Of a DNA stretch of 64,000 nt, positions 51,649 through 60,346 are shown piece after piece (the stretch's first letter is position 1; every line of letters begins with the position of its first letter). The DNA is from Thermoanaerobaculia bacterium. Lineage in GTDB: Bacteria; Acidobacteriota; Thermoanaerobaculia; Multivoradales; J023. The notes beneath the pieces are model-generated. The model made no database searches, was not told where the DNA came from, and saw only the letters and a program-made list of their open reading frames with translations. The stretch is from assembly GCA_030431255.1 (NCBI GenBank), contig JAUIJL010000002.1:558001-622000 (forward strand), read 5' to 3'. The position numbers and the translations under genes were made by a program.

Positions 51649-52752
51649 TTGGCCACGAACCTCACCAAAATCTCGAAGGTCGTTCGAACCTGTCGCGCCG
51701 CGGCGGAGCACTACGGGGTCAGCTTCCCCGCGGTCTTCGCCCGGGTCGTGCGACTGCGGATCCGAGAGCGCTTTCGTCCCAAAGAAACCTTCCTCTGGGG
51801 TCTGGCCGATCCACGACTACCCCAGAAGGAAATCGATCGGTACGTCAGCCGCAGCCGGCTTTACCAGCTGCAAGCGGTCCACAACCCCATGTCTCTCTCC
51901 TATCTCACGGAAGACAAGGCGGTTTTCTATTCCTATTGCACGGGCTCGGGCATTACCGTGCCTCGATTGCATGCGGTCTACCATCCTCAGGGAGGTTGGA
52001 TCGATCGAGCCGCGGTCCCGAGCCCCGGCTCGAGCAACGTAATCTCCGACCGAGAAGCGTGGGCGGACTACCTGCGCTCCGGCACGCCCGAGAGCTTTGT
52101 GATCAAACCCTCAAAAGGGGTCTACGCTCGGGGATTGATGGTGCTGACCCGCAGCTCGGAAGGGGATGAGCTGATCAGCCCGAGTGGTCGACGGCGCACC
52201 GTCGACGAGGTGCTCGACGCCATGTCCGGGGACTCTCGCTACGACACCTATGTGATCCAAGATCGGCTCGAAAACCACACCGAGCTTCAGCGTTTGTCGG
52301 ACAGCAAAGCTCTCCAAACCGTGCGCGTGGTGACCATGGTCGACACCAACCGCCGGCCACGAATCCTCTTCGCCTGCGCCAAGGTGATCAACAGCGATCA
52401 CCTCTCCGACAACTTCGATTACGGCACCTCCGGCAACCTCCTGGCCGATATCGATCTCGACTCAGGCGAGCTGCGCCGGGCCACGGGCAAACATTCCAGC
52501 GACTTCGGCCTTCAGACTTTCGAGAGACACCCCAAAACCGACATTCCCTTCGAGGGGTTCAAGCTACCCTATTGGCAAGAGACCTGCGCCTTGGCCACCG
52601 AAGCGGCGATCAAATTCCTTCCCCTGCGCACCATCGGTTGGGATATCGCCATCACCCAAGAAGGTCCTTCGGTGGTGGAAGGCAATGTTTGGTGGGATGC
52701 CCTGCACAACGCCCATCAGCTGATGCCCGAATACCTGGCCACTTTCGACTGA
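51649..52752 (+). CDS. Sugar-transfer-associated ATP-grasp family enzyme
   Basis: The 367-residue product has an ATP-grasp fold with FVIKPSKGVYARG (nucleotide-binding Lys), YVIQDRLENHTEL, RVVTMVDTNRRPRILFACAKV and the metal-binding VVEGNVWWD near the C terminus, as in the ATPgrasp_ST family. These make carboxylate-amine or related bonds, often in glycan or peptide tailoring. It starts at a TTG 12 bp after the phosphatase and is the last gene of the putative RiPP unit. A link to peptide maturation is inferred only from operon position. Confidence 0.82.
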   Translation: MATNLTKISKVVRTCRAAAEHYGVSFPAVFARVVRLRIRERFRPKETFLWGLADPRLPQKEIDRYVSRSRLYQLQAVHNPMSLSYLTEDKAVFYSYCTGSGITVPRLHAVYHPQGGWIDRAAVPSPGSSNVISDREAWADYLRSGTPESFVIKPSKGVYARGLMVLTRSSEGDELISPSGRRRTVDEVLDAMSGDSRYDTYVIQDRLENHTELQRLSDSKALQTVRVVTMVDTNRRPRILFACAKVINSDHLSDNFDYGTSGNLLADIDLDSGELRRATGKHSSDFGLQTFERHPKTDIPFEGFKLPYWQETCALATEAAIKFLPLRTIGWDIAITQEGPSVVEGNVWWDALHNAHQLMPEYLATFD

Positions 52753-53106
52753 TAGGCGCAGCCCGCCAAGCGATTCCGGTTGGCGAAAACCCCCGTCCCG
52801 TGTAGGATCTGCCCCGTGCGGCGCCGCTCCAGCGGACCACCCCTTCCCGGTTGCCCTCCCTGGATCACATCCTAAAATGGCGTTTGCGAGCCAACCGGAG
52901 GCTGGGTGGACCGAGGACGGAAGCGAAGCTTGTCTGAGCGGCACAGCGTGTGGTCCGGCTTAAATTCCTCCACATCAGCAACTTGCGACGACACCTCAGC
53001 GGTGGCGCGAGTTCGTAGCGGCGCCGCAGGCCACCCAGCCGACCCCCTGTGAGCCCGTTTCTGGATGGGATCTACTTAGAAGCGCTCTTCCCGCGAGGTC
53101 TCGACG
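52753..53106. other. ATP-grasp to lepA intergenic region
   Basis: This 354-bp gap is almost filled by dispersed-repeat copy B (about 52868-53062), followed by 44 bp with the lepA ribosome binding site (GAGGT). I see no gene. Confidence 0.55.
52868..53062 (-). repeat. Dispersed non-coding repeat, copy B (inverted)
   Basis: Read on the minus strand it matches copy A with the same internal spacing. The conserved blocks are at 53007-53023, 52970-52986 and 52923-52941. Similarity at both outer edges (CCAGAAACGG and AAACGCCA) sets a length near 180-195 bp. Confidence 0.8.
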
Positions 53107-54906
53107 TTGGAAAATATTCGTAATTTCTGCATCATTGCTCATATCGATCACGGTAAATCCACCCTAGCCGACCGGCTGATTCAACACTGCGGAGTGGTGG
53201 AGGAGCGGGAGTTTCGCGATCAGCTGCTGGACTCCATGGATATCGAGAGAGAGCGTGGTATTACGATCAAGTCGAATACCATCACCCTCCCCTACACCTC
53301 CAAAGACGGCGAGAGCTATCAGCTCAATTTGATCGACACCCCCGGCCACGTGGACTTTTCCCACGAGGTCCGGCGCTCGTTGATGTCCTGCGAGGGAGCC
53401 TTGCTCCTGGTCGACGCCTCCCAAGGGGTCGAGGCGCAGACCGTGGCCAATATGTACCTGGCCCTCGAGTTCGGCCTCGAGATGCTGCCGGTGATCAACA
53501 AAATCGATCTCCCCTCGGCGGATGTGGATCGCGTGCGGGAAGAGATCGACGCGGATCTCGGCTTAGACCCGTTCGAAGCGGTGCTTTGCTCGGCCAAACA
53601 AGGGATCGGCATCGAGGATCTGCTCGAATCCTTGGTCAAGACCCTACCGCCACCCGAGGGCGACCCCGAGGCTCCGCTCCAGGTGCTGATCTTCGACGCC
53701 CAATACGACTCCTATCGGGGGGTCGTGCTGCTCTGCCGGGTCAAGGAGGGCACGTTGAAGGTCGGCGAAGACATCCGATTCATGCACACCAAAAAGAATT
53801 ATGCGGTGGAAGAAATCGGCCAGCTGGGCCTGGCCCGCAAACCCACCAAGCAGCTCGAAGCCGGCCAAGTGGGTTACATCATCGCGGGCGTCAAATCCGT
53901 TCGCGACATCGCCATCGGCGATACGGTAACCCACGCGCGTCGCCAGGCAGAATCCCCTTTGCCTGGGTATCAACCGGCCAAACCCGTCGTCTTCTCGTCG
54001 GTCTATCCCATGGCTTCCGACGACTACCAAGACCTGATCAAGGCGCTCGAGAAGCTGTCACTCAACGACGCCGCGCTGACCTATGAGAAGTCGTCCTCCG
54101 CGGCCTTGGGATTCGGTTTCCGCTGCGGCTTCCTCGGACTGCTGCACTTGGAGGTGGTCCAAGAGCGGCTGGAGCGAGAATACGGTCTCTCCCTGCTGCT
54201 TTCCGCGCCCACGGTGCAATACAAAGTGCACCTCAAGACCGGCGAGACCATCGAGGTCGACAACCCGTTGCTCTATCCCGATCCGACGGAAATCGAGGGC
54301 GGCGAGGAGCCGTTCATCAAAGGCCATATCTGGATTCCGGAGCGCTACGTCGGCGCCGTGATGGAGCTCTGCCGTGAGCGCCGGGGTCAGAACACCACCT
54401 TCAACTACCTGGCCCAAGGTCGGGTTGAGCTGACCTCCGAGCTGCCCCTGGGTGAGGTCCTTTTCGACTTTTACGATCGTCTCAAGTCGATTACCCAGGG
54501 CTACGGCTCTTTCGACTATGAGATGTTGGACTACCGAGAGGCGCGGTTGGTTAAAGTCGATGTGCTGGTCAACGGCGAGTCGGTGGATGCCCTGAGCCAG
54601 CTTTGCCATGAGGATCGCGCCCGCACCCGAGCCATGCACTATTGCGAGAAGCTGGCGGAAACCATCCCCAAGCAGCAGTTCAGGATCGCCATCCAAGGCG
54701 CCATCGGCGGCAAGATTATCGCCCGCACCACCATCAACGCCTTCCGCAAGGATGTGACGGCTAAATGTTACGGCGGTGACATCACCCGCAAACGCAAGCT
54801 GCTGGAAAAACAAAAAGAAGGCAAGAAGCGCATGAAGGTGGTGGGCTCGGTGGAGATTCCACAATCCGCCTTCATTGCGGTGCTCAAATCGGATGCCGGG
54901 AAGTGA
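53107..54906 (+). CDS. lepA: Elongation factor 4 (LepA)
   Basis: LepA is a ribosomal GTPase that back-translocates or supports 30S maturation. The 599-residue product has G1 IAHIDHGKSTLADRL, EREERGITIK-type switch (IERERGITIKSN), G3 DTPGHVDFSHEVRRSL, G4 INKIDLPSADVDR and the LepA-specific C-terminal domain with CYGGDITRKRKLLEKQKEGKKRMK followed by GSVEIPQSAF. It starts at a TTG with GAGGT seven bases upstream. The stop overlaps the GTG of hemW by 4 bp. Confidence 0.97.
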   Translation: MENIRNFCIIAHIDHGKSTLADRLIQHCGVVEEREFRDQLLDSMDIERERGITIKSNTITLPYTSKDGESYQLNLIDTPGHVDFSHEVRRSLMSCEGALLLVDASQGVEAQTVANMYLALEFGLEMLPVINKIDLPSADVDRVREEIDADLGLDPFEAVLCSAKQGIGIEDLLESLVKTLPPPEGDPEAPLQVLIFDAQYDSYRGVVLLCRVKEGTLKVGEDIRFMHTKKNYAVEEIGQLGLARKPTKQLEAGQVGYIIAGVKSVRDIAIGDTVTHARRQAESPLPGYQPAKPVVFSSVYPMASDDYQDLIKALEKLSLNDAALTYEKSSSAALGFGFRCGFLGLLHLEVVQERLEREYGLSLLLSAPTVQYKVHLKTGETIEVDNPLLYPDPTEIEGGEEPFIKGHIWIPERYVGAVMELCRERRGQNTTFNYLAQGRVELTSELPLGEVLFDFYDRLKSITQGYGSFDYEMLDYREARLVKVDVLVNGESVDALSQLCHEDRARTRAMHYCEKLAETIPKQQFRIAIQGAIGGKIIARTTINAFRKDVTAKCYGGDITRKRKLLEKQKEGKKRMKVVGSVEIPQSAFIAVLKSDAGK

Positions 54907-56126
54907 GCTCCGAGGCAGCTCGTCTCCTCGGCCCCGGTCTCTACCTGCACATCCCATTCTGCTCCGCCATCTGCCCGTATTGCGACTTCGCGGTACGCAA
55001 GGGAGGCGCTCGTCGCCAGAGCGACGCCTTCGTCGACGCGCTCGTCAAAGAAATCCGCGGTCTACGGTCCGGAGAGCTGCTCCCGGAAGCTCCGGACTTG
55101 GCCGCTTCCGTGACCGAGCTGGTGGACGCCCCTTTCGACACGGTCTATTTCGGCGGCGGCACCCCGTCTTTTCTCACCGACGATCAGTTGGAACGGATCT
55201 TCGACACCCTCTTCCGGGTCTTCCAGCTGCGCTCGGACGGCCGCTTCTTCTTCGAAGCGAACCCGGAAGACATCACCCCCGATCAGCTCCGATCCTGGCG
55301 CCGGCTCGGCGTGTCCACGCTCAGCCTGGGCGTCCAGAGCTTCGACGACCGAGAGCTGAGATTTCTCGGCCGCCGGCATTCCGCCAAAGAAGCCGAGATC
55401 GCGGTCCGGGACGCCTTGGAAGCCGACTTCGAAACCGTCAGCATCGACCTCATTTACGGCTTGCCCAATCAAGATCCCGGCTCCTGGCAAGCCGCCCTGG
55501 AATCGATTCTCGAGCTCGGGGCGGACCACCTTTCCCTCTACGAGCTCGAGGTCCATGCGAAAACCGACTTCGGCAAGCGCCAAGCCAAAGGCGAGACCCT
55601 GCAGCTACCCTTGGACGCGCAAGCCGATCTCTTCCTTCGCACCCACGACGTCCTGAGCTCAGCGGGCTGGGACGCTTATGAGGTGTCCAATTTTGCACGG
55701 ACTCCCGAGCATCGGTCACGCCACAATCAGAAATATTGGCACCACATCCCCTACCTCGGCCTTGGACCGTCGGCCCATTCCTTCATCGACGGCTGGCGTT
55801 TTTGGAACGAGCCCTTCGAGCCTCGTTGGCGGCGTTGGGTGAGCGACGGCACCAGCCCCGCCGCCGGCTGGGAGAAGCTCCCCGCTTCCGCTCTGGCACT
55901 GGAGCAGCTCATGCTCGGCCTACGTACCCGTGAAGGCGTGCGCCTCGACCGCCTCCAGGCCCACCTCGACATCGACTTTCTGAAACGAAATCAACGGCTC
56001 TTGGAGAGCTGGTCGAGCTCGGAGCTGGTCCACCTGAAGGAAGATCGCCTCGTGCCCACGGTCTCGGGCATGGCGGTGGCCGATCGATTGGCGGCCGAGC
56101 TCGACATCGGTAACGAGTCGGCTTGA
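54903..56126 (+). CDS. hemW: Radical SAM heme chaperone HemW
   Basis: HemW binds heme and is proposed to insert it into respiratory proteins. It is often misannotated as coproporphyrinogen oxidase. The 407-residue protein has LYLHIPFCSAICPYCDFAV with C-x3-C-x2-C, GGGTPSFLTDDQLERI, SLGVQSFDDRELRFLGRRHSA and DLIYGLPNQDPGSW. The typical HemW N-terminal HIPFC motif is present, and the spacing fits HemW rather than HemN. It is translationally coupled to lepA, a frequent arrangement. Confidence 0.93.
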   Translation: MSSEAARLLGPGLYLHIPFCSAICPYCDFAVRKGGARRQSDAFVDALVKEIRGLRSGELLPEAPDLAASVTELVDAPFDTVYFGGGTPSFLTDDQLERIFDTLFRVFQLRSDGRFFFEANPEDITPDQLRSWRRLGVSTLSLGVQSFDDRELRFLGRRHSAKEAEIAVRDALEADFETVSIDLIYGLPNQDPGSWQAALESILELGADHLSLYELEVHAKTDFGKRQAKGETLQLPLDAQADLFLRTHDVLSSAGWDAYEVSNFARTPEHRSRHNQKYWHHIPYLGLGPSAHSFIDGWRFWNEPFEPRWRRWVSDGTSPAAGWEKLPASALALEQLMLGLRTREGVRLDRLQAHLDIDFLKRNQRLLESWSSSELVHLKEDRLVPTVSGMAVADRLAAELDIGNESA

Positions 56127-56224
56127 GGCAAAGGCGATCACTAGGATCGCCCCTACGTTCGAAATACCGGAGCATGGAGATCGGGCCCACATTTGAGCTC
56201 CACGCGTTGGTTTGAGCCGCTTCG

Positions 56225-56905
56225 CTAGCCGAGCTCGGCCGCCCAAGTCTCAAAAGCGTGCCCGGCCTCTTCCATGACCTCCGCGTCCGTGCGCCCCGAC
56301 CGTTTGAGCACTTGGAAGCTGTGATCCGCTCCGGCGAGCACATGCAAGGTCGCGGAAGGACCCAATTGCTCGCAGACGGGTCCGAAGAGCTCCAGATCCG
56401 CCAGCTTGTCCCGGTCTCCGCTCAGGAAGAGCATGGGTATGTCGATCTGCTGCAAATGATCGGCACGGGTCGTGGACGGCTTGCCCGAGGGATGCAAAGG
56501 GAAGGCGAAAAGCGCCAGGCCCAGGACCCCGGGCAAGGGCTCCTGGGCTTGGGCACCGGTGGTCATGCGGCCTCCCATGGAGCGTCCCCCGGCGAAGCGC
56601 GGTAGATCGGGCGCCAGCTCCGCGGCCTTCCGATTGGCAGCCCGCACGGTCGCTTGCAACAGCTCGGGCCGATCGGGACGCCGCGAGCCTTTTTCCATGT
56701 AAGGAAATTGATAGCGCAAGGTGGCGGTTCCGCGACGCGCCAGCTCCTCCGCCACCGCCTCCATGCTCGCGTGTTGCATGCCCGCGCCCGCCCCGTGAGC
56801 GAATAGGAACAGTCGGCTCGCCCCGGACGGTCGACACAGGCATCCCGATACCGTCAGCGTTTGCCCGCCGGCGCCTTCGACCACTATTTCGAGCTGCTCA
56901 TCCAT
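56225..56905 (-). CDS. Alpha/beta hydrolase, KANL3/TEX30-like
   Basis: The 226-residue protein has LFLFAHGAGAGMQHASME, the nucleophile elbow GRSMGGRMT, acid GDRDKLADL and catalytic His in GADHSFQVLKRSGR. This is the pattern of the small KANL3/TEX30-like (dienelactone hydrolase-related) hydrolases. The substrate is unknown. It is convergent with hemW; between them lies a 7-bp hairpin (56134-56152) without a T-tract. Confidence 0.85.
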   Translation of the reverse strand: MDEQLEIVVEGAGGQTLTVSGCLCRPSGASRLFLFAHGAGAGMQHASMEAVAEELARRGTATLRYQFPYMEKGSRRPDRPELLQATVRAANRKAAELAPDLPRFAGGRSMGGRMTTGAQAQEPLPGVLGLALFAFPLHPSGKPSTTRADHLQQIDIPMLFLSGDRDKLADLELFGPVCEQLGPSATLHVLAGADHSFQVLKRSGRTDAEVMEEAGHAFETWAAELG

Positions 56906-57175
56906 ATCGGAGCCTCCCTCGGGGATGGACCATTTTTGTCAGCCATGGGGTTGATGTGGACGGCATTGTGTCATTTTTTGCGTCAGACCAACGGCCGCCA
57001 CATTCGCTCCCGGCCTTCTAACGGCGCCTCGATCCAAAACGGAGCCGGCATCTGAATTGAATATAGAGAAATAGGTATATCTAATTTTCAGTGCACGAGG
57101 CGCCTTCGATGAAGAGCTAGGGTCGCCGAGAACGCACGGAAGCTGTCGCGAAATGGACTAGAGGAGCTGCCGTTC

Positions 57176-58918
57176 ATGAGAAGCCCAGCGCTGGCGAAGA
57201 AGATCCCGAGCCGAGTCGACCGATGGAGCCGAGACCGACATAAGAAAGCGGTCGGCACGGCGGGACCTCGACACCCCGACGGCATGCCCAGGGGCCTATT
57301 TAAGGAATCCGCGACTATGGTCGGCGGCGGTGCGGCTCCAAGACCCTCCAAAGCCGTCCCTTCTCCTCCCTCGGCGGCGATCATCGCCCTGACCCGGCTC
57401 GGTTTCGGCCCTTCGCCGACCGCCATCGCGGATTTTCAGGCCCTCGGCGCCACCGACGCGCAGCGCTTTCAGGCCTACATCGACCAGCAGCTCGACCCGG
57501 CGAGCATCGATGACAGCGCCGCCGACGCGCGGGTTGCGCAATCGAATTTTCAGACCCTGGGCAAGAACGTCTTCCAACTGTGGACCGAGCATTTGATGGC
57601 CGAAGATTGGGAGATCGTCATGCAGCCCCTGTGGGAGACCACCCACGCCACCTGGCTGCGTGCGGTCCATTCCAAGCGCCAGCTCTTCGAGCTGATGGTG
57701 GACTTCTGGCACAACCACTTCAACGTCTACGCGGACGACGTGCCCTTCGGTCCGGTTTGGGTGCACACGGATCGCGACGCCATTCGCGCCCATGCCCTCG
57801 GCAACTTCCGGCAGATGGTGGAAGCCGTGACCCGCACGCCGGCCATGTTGTTCTACCTCGACAACGCCTTCAACTCGGCGGAAGACGCCAACGAGAATTA
57901 TGCCCGGGAGCTGCTGGAGCTTCACATCTTGGGCGCGGGGGCCTACTACGGATCCATCGACCCCGGCGACGTGCCCACCGACGGCAACGGGGTGCCCATG
58001 GGTTATACCGAAGCCGACGTGATTGAGGTGGCCCGCTGCCTCACCGGCTGGACCGTCAACTCCGATTGGGTGCATTGGGAATTCGGCCAAACCGGCGAGT
58101 TCATGTACCACGCGCCCTGGCACGACACCGGCGCCAAAACGGTGGTCGGTCTCCAGATTCCGGCTGATCAAGGGGATATGCAGGACGGTCGCGACATGCT
58201 GGATTGGCTTTGCGCCCACCCGGCGACCGCGCGATTCGTGGCGACGAAGATCTGTCGTCGGGTGATGGCCGATTTCCCGCCCCAAGAGGTGCTCGACGAC
58301 GCCGCCGCCACTTTCTTGGCCAACGTCGATGCCGCGGACCAAATCGCCCAAACCCTGCGCACTATTGTGGAGCATCCGCTGTTTCTCCAAACCTGGGGCG
58401 ACAAGGTCAAACGTCCGTTCGAAATCGGCGCGTCCATGCTGCGCGGTGCGTCTTTCGACTTGCCGTTCGTGCTCGGCAACGACAACGCAGCCAACCTCTC
58501 CGGCTGGTTCCTTTGGGAGTACTACCAAACCGGCCAACCCCTCTTCGGCTGGCATCCGCCCAACGGCTACCCCGACTCCAAATTCGCCTGGAATACCACC
58601 TCACCTCGGGTGATGACTTGGCGCTTGGCCAATATGTTGGTGTCGATTTGGAGCGAGGAAGCGGACGACTACTACTTCGAGCTGGTGAGCCGTACCCCGG
58701 CTTCGAGCCGCACCGCCGAGGAGATCGTGGACTTCTGGAGTCTGGAAATCCTCGGTCGGCTCCTGCCCGTGGCCGAGAGAAGTCCTTTGGTGAGCTTCAT
58801 GGCCCAGGACACCCCCATCGACCAAGACCTTCCCCTCGGCAGTGATTGGGAGGTCGACGAGCGATTGCGCGCCTTGGTAGCCCTAATCCTCATGTGCCCG
58901 ACCTTCCTCTGGAAATAA
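57176..58918 (+). CDS. DUF1800 family protein
   Basis: This 580-residue protein begins after GAGGAG. It contains LTRLGFGPSPTAIADF, LMVDFWHNHFNVY, ALGNFRQMVEAVTRTPAMLFYLDN and ENYARELLELHILG, then TGWTVN and a C-terminal WHPPNGYPDSKFAWN. These are hallmarks of DUF1800 proteins, which are nearly always paired with a DUF1501 gene, as here (27 bp apart). The function is not known, although the pair is common in planctomycetes and acidobacteria. There is no clear signal peptide, and the N-terminal 50 residues are basic and poorly conserved in character. Confidence 0.9.
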   Translation: MRSPALAKKIPSRVDRWSRDRHKKAVGTAGPRHPDGMPRGLFKESATMVGGGAAPRPSKAVPSPPSAAIIALTRLGFGPSPTAIADFQALGATDAQRFQAYIDQQLDPASIDDSAADARVAQSNFQTLGKNVFQLWTEHLMAEDWEIVMQPLWETTHATWLRAVHSKRQLFELMVDFWHNHFNVYADDVPFGPVWVHTDRDAIRAHALGNFRQMVEAVTRTPAMLFYLDNAFNSAEDANENYARELLELHILGAGAYYGSIDPGDVPTDGNGVPMGYTEADVIEVARCLTGWTVNSDWVHWEFGQTGEFMYHAPWHDTGAKTVVGLQIPADQGDMQDGRDMLDWLCAHPATARFVATKICRRVMADFPPQEVLDDAAATFLANVDAADQIAQTLRTIVEHPLFLQTWGDKVKRPFEIGASMLRGASFDLPFVLGNDNAANLSGWFLWEYYQTGQPLFGWHPPNGYPDSKFAWNTTSPRVMTWRLANMLVSIWSEEADDYYFELVSRTPASSRTAEEIVDFWSLEILGRLLPVAERSPLVSFMAQDTPIDQDLPLGSDWEVDERLRALVALILMCPTFLWK

Positions 58919-58945
58919 CCGCTTAAAAGCCCACGGAGAATTCAC

Positions 58946-60292
58946 ATGTTTCAATCCACCCGTCGAGGTTTCCTGGTCGGCTGCTCGGCCGCCATCGCCG
59001 GCTATGCCGGCTCTCGATTCAATACCGTCGCGTTCGGAGATCCCACCGAGAATCAAGAAATCCTGATCGTGGTCTTCCTGCGCGGCGGCATGGACGGTTT
59101 GAACCTGATCCCACCCATCGACGGTGCCGACCGCGGCCATTACGTCAATGCCCGTCCCCAGCTGGCGGTCCCCACCTCCGGCGCGGGCGCCGCCCTTCCC
59201 TTGAACGCCCAATTCGGCCTACATCCGTCCGCCGCTCCTCTGCTCGACATCTACCAAAGCAATAAGCTTTCCATCGTGCAAGCCGTCGGCATGAGCACGG
59301 TGGTCAATAAATCCCACTTCGACGCCATGCAATTCGTCGAGCTGGGAACCCCGGGCGAAAAAACCATGACCACGGGCTGGCTCACTCGCCACCTCAGCTC
59401 CGCCTCCAATCTGCCGCCGACCATGGTCATGCCCTCCCTCGCCGTGGGTGAGCTGCAGCCCGTCTCTCTGGCCGGCCATACGGAAACCGTCAACATGTCC
59501 AACCCGGAGTATTTCAATATCGCCAACGGTCCGTGGCGGTGGCGGGCCGAGCAAAAAGCGACTCTGCGGCAGCTCTTCGAGGGGGATTCCAGCTGGCTGC
59601 ACGGTGGCGGAGCCCAGGCTTTGAACGCCGTCGACATCATCGAAGGTGCGGTGTCGGGCACGTACACGCCGTCCAACGGAGCGGTCTATCCGGAAACGTC
59701 CTTCGGCGACCACCTCAAGGTGCTGGCGCAGATGATCAAGCTCGACATGGGCCTTCAAGTCGCCACCGTCGACATGGGCGGCTGGGATACCCACGAAAGC
59801 CAAGGGGAAGGCTCCGGGGGTTATTTCTCCGACATGGTCGCCGACCTCGCCGCCGGGCTGGCCGCCTTCTACACCGACCTCGACGGCGCCGGGGCGGACA
59901 ATTACACCAACCGCTTGACGTTGGTGGCCCAGAGTGAGTTCGGCCGTGAGCTGCACGAAAACAACGACATCGGCACTGAGCACGGCTACGGCAACCAGAT
60001 GTTGGTGTTGTCCGGCAACGCCGTCGGCGGATTGCACGGACCATGGCCCGGCCTGGCTCCGGCACAGCTGGTGGACGGCACCGACCTCGCGGTGACCACC
60101 GACTACCGACAAGTCCTTTCGGAAATCTTGATCCGCCGTACGTGCAATACCAACATCGACACCATCTTCCCCGGCTACAGCGGTTATACGCCCCTGGGGG
60201 TGGTTCAAGGTGTGGACCTGCCGTTTCCGGCGGTCTTCAACGACGGCTTCGAGTCCGGCGACCTCGGAGCTTGGTCCAGCTCCGTCGGCTAG
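58946..60292 (+). CDS. DUF1501 family protein with twin-arginine-like signal
   Basis: The 448-residue precursor begins STRRGFLVGCSAAIAGYAG, a twin-arginine export signal. The body matches DUF1501 (sulfatase-like fold): VVFLRGGMDGLNLIPP, VVNKSHFDAMQFVELG, VDMGGWDTHESQ and LTLVAQSEFGRELHENNDIGTEHGYGNQM. The end carries VFNDGFESGDLGAWSSSVG, a tail like that of the M28 peptidase. GGAGAA precedes the ATG. It is paired with the DUF1800 gene upstream and probably cotranscribed. Confidence 0.92.
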   Translation: MFQSTRRGFLVGCSAAIAGYAGSRFNTVAFGDPTENQEILIVVFLRGGMDGLNLIPPIDGADRGHYVNARPQLAVPTSGAGAALPLNAQFGLHPSAAPLLDIYQSNKLSIVQAVGMSTVVNKSHFDAMQFVELGTPGEKTMTTGWLTRHLSSASNLPPTMVMPSLAVGELQPVSLAGHTETVNMSNPEYFNIANGPWRWRAEQKATLRQLFEGDSSWLHGGGAQALNAVDIIEGAVSGTYTPSNGAVYPETSFGDHLKVLAQMIKLDMGLQVATVDMGGWDTHESQGEGSGGYFSDMVADLAAGLAAFYTDLDGAGADNYTNRLTLVAQSEFGRELHENNDIGTEHGYGNQMLVLSGNAVGGLHGPWPGLAPAQLVDGTDLAVTTDYRQVLSEILIRRTCNTNIDTIFPGYSGYTPLGVVQGVDLPFPAVFNDGFESGDLGAWSSSVG

Positions 60293-60346
60293 GAGGCGGA
60301 TAGATCGGACGGATCGACGATCCGGGCATTCGATAACATCACGCCC

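Noticed and set aside
54903-56126. Coproporphyrinogen III oxidase (HemN)
   Set aside because: The N-terminal motif and the coupling to lepA match HemW, the heme chaperone. HemN is longer and has additional N-terminal residues.
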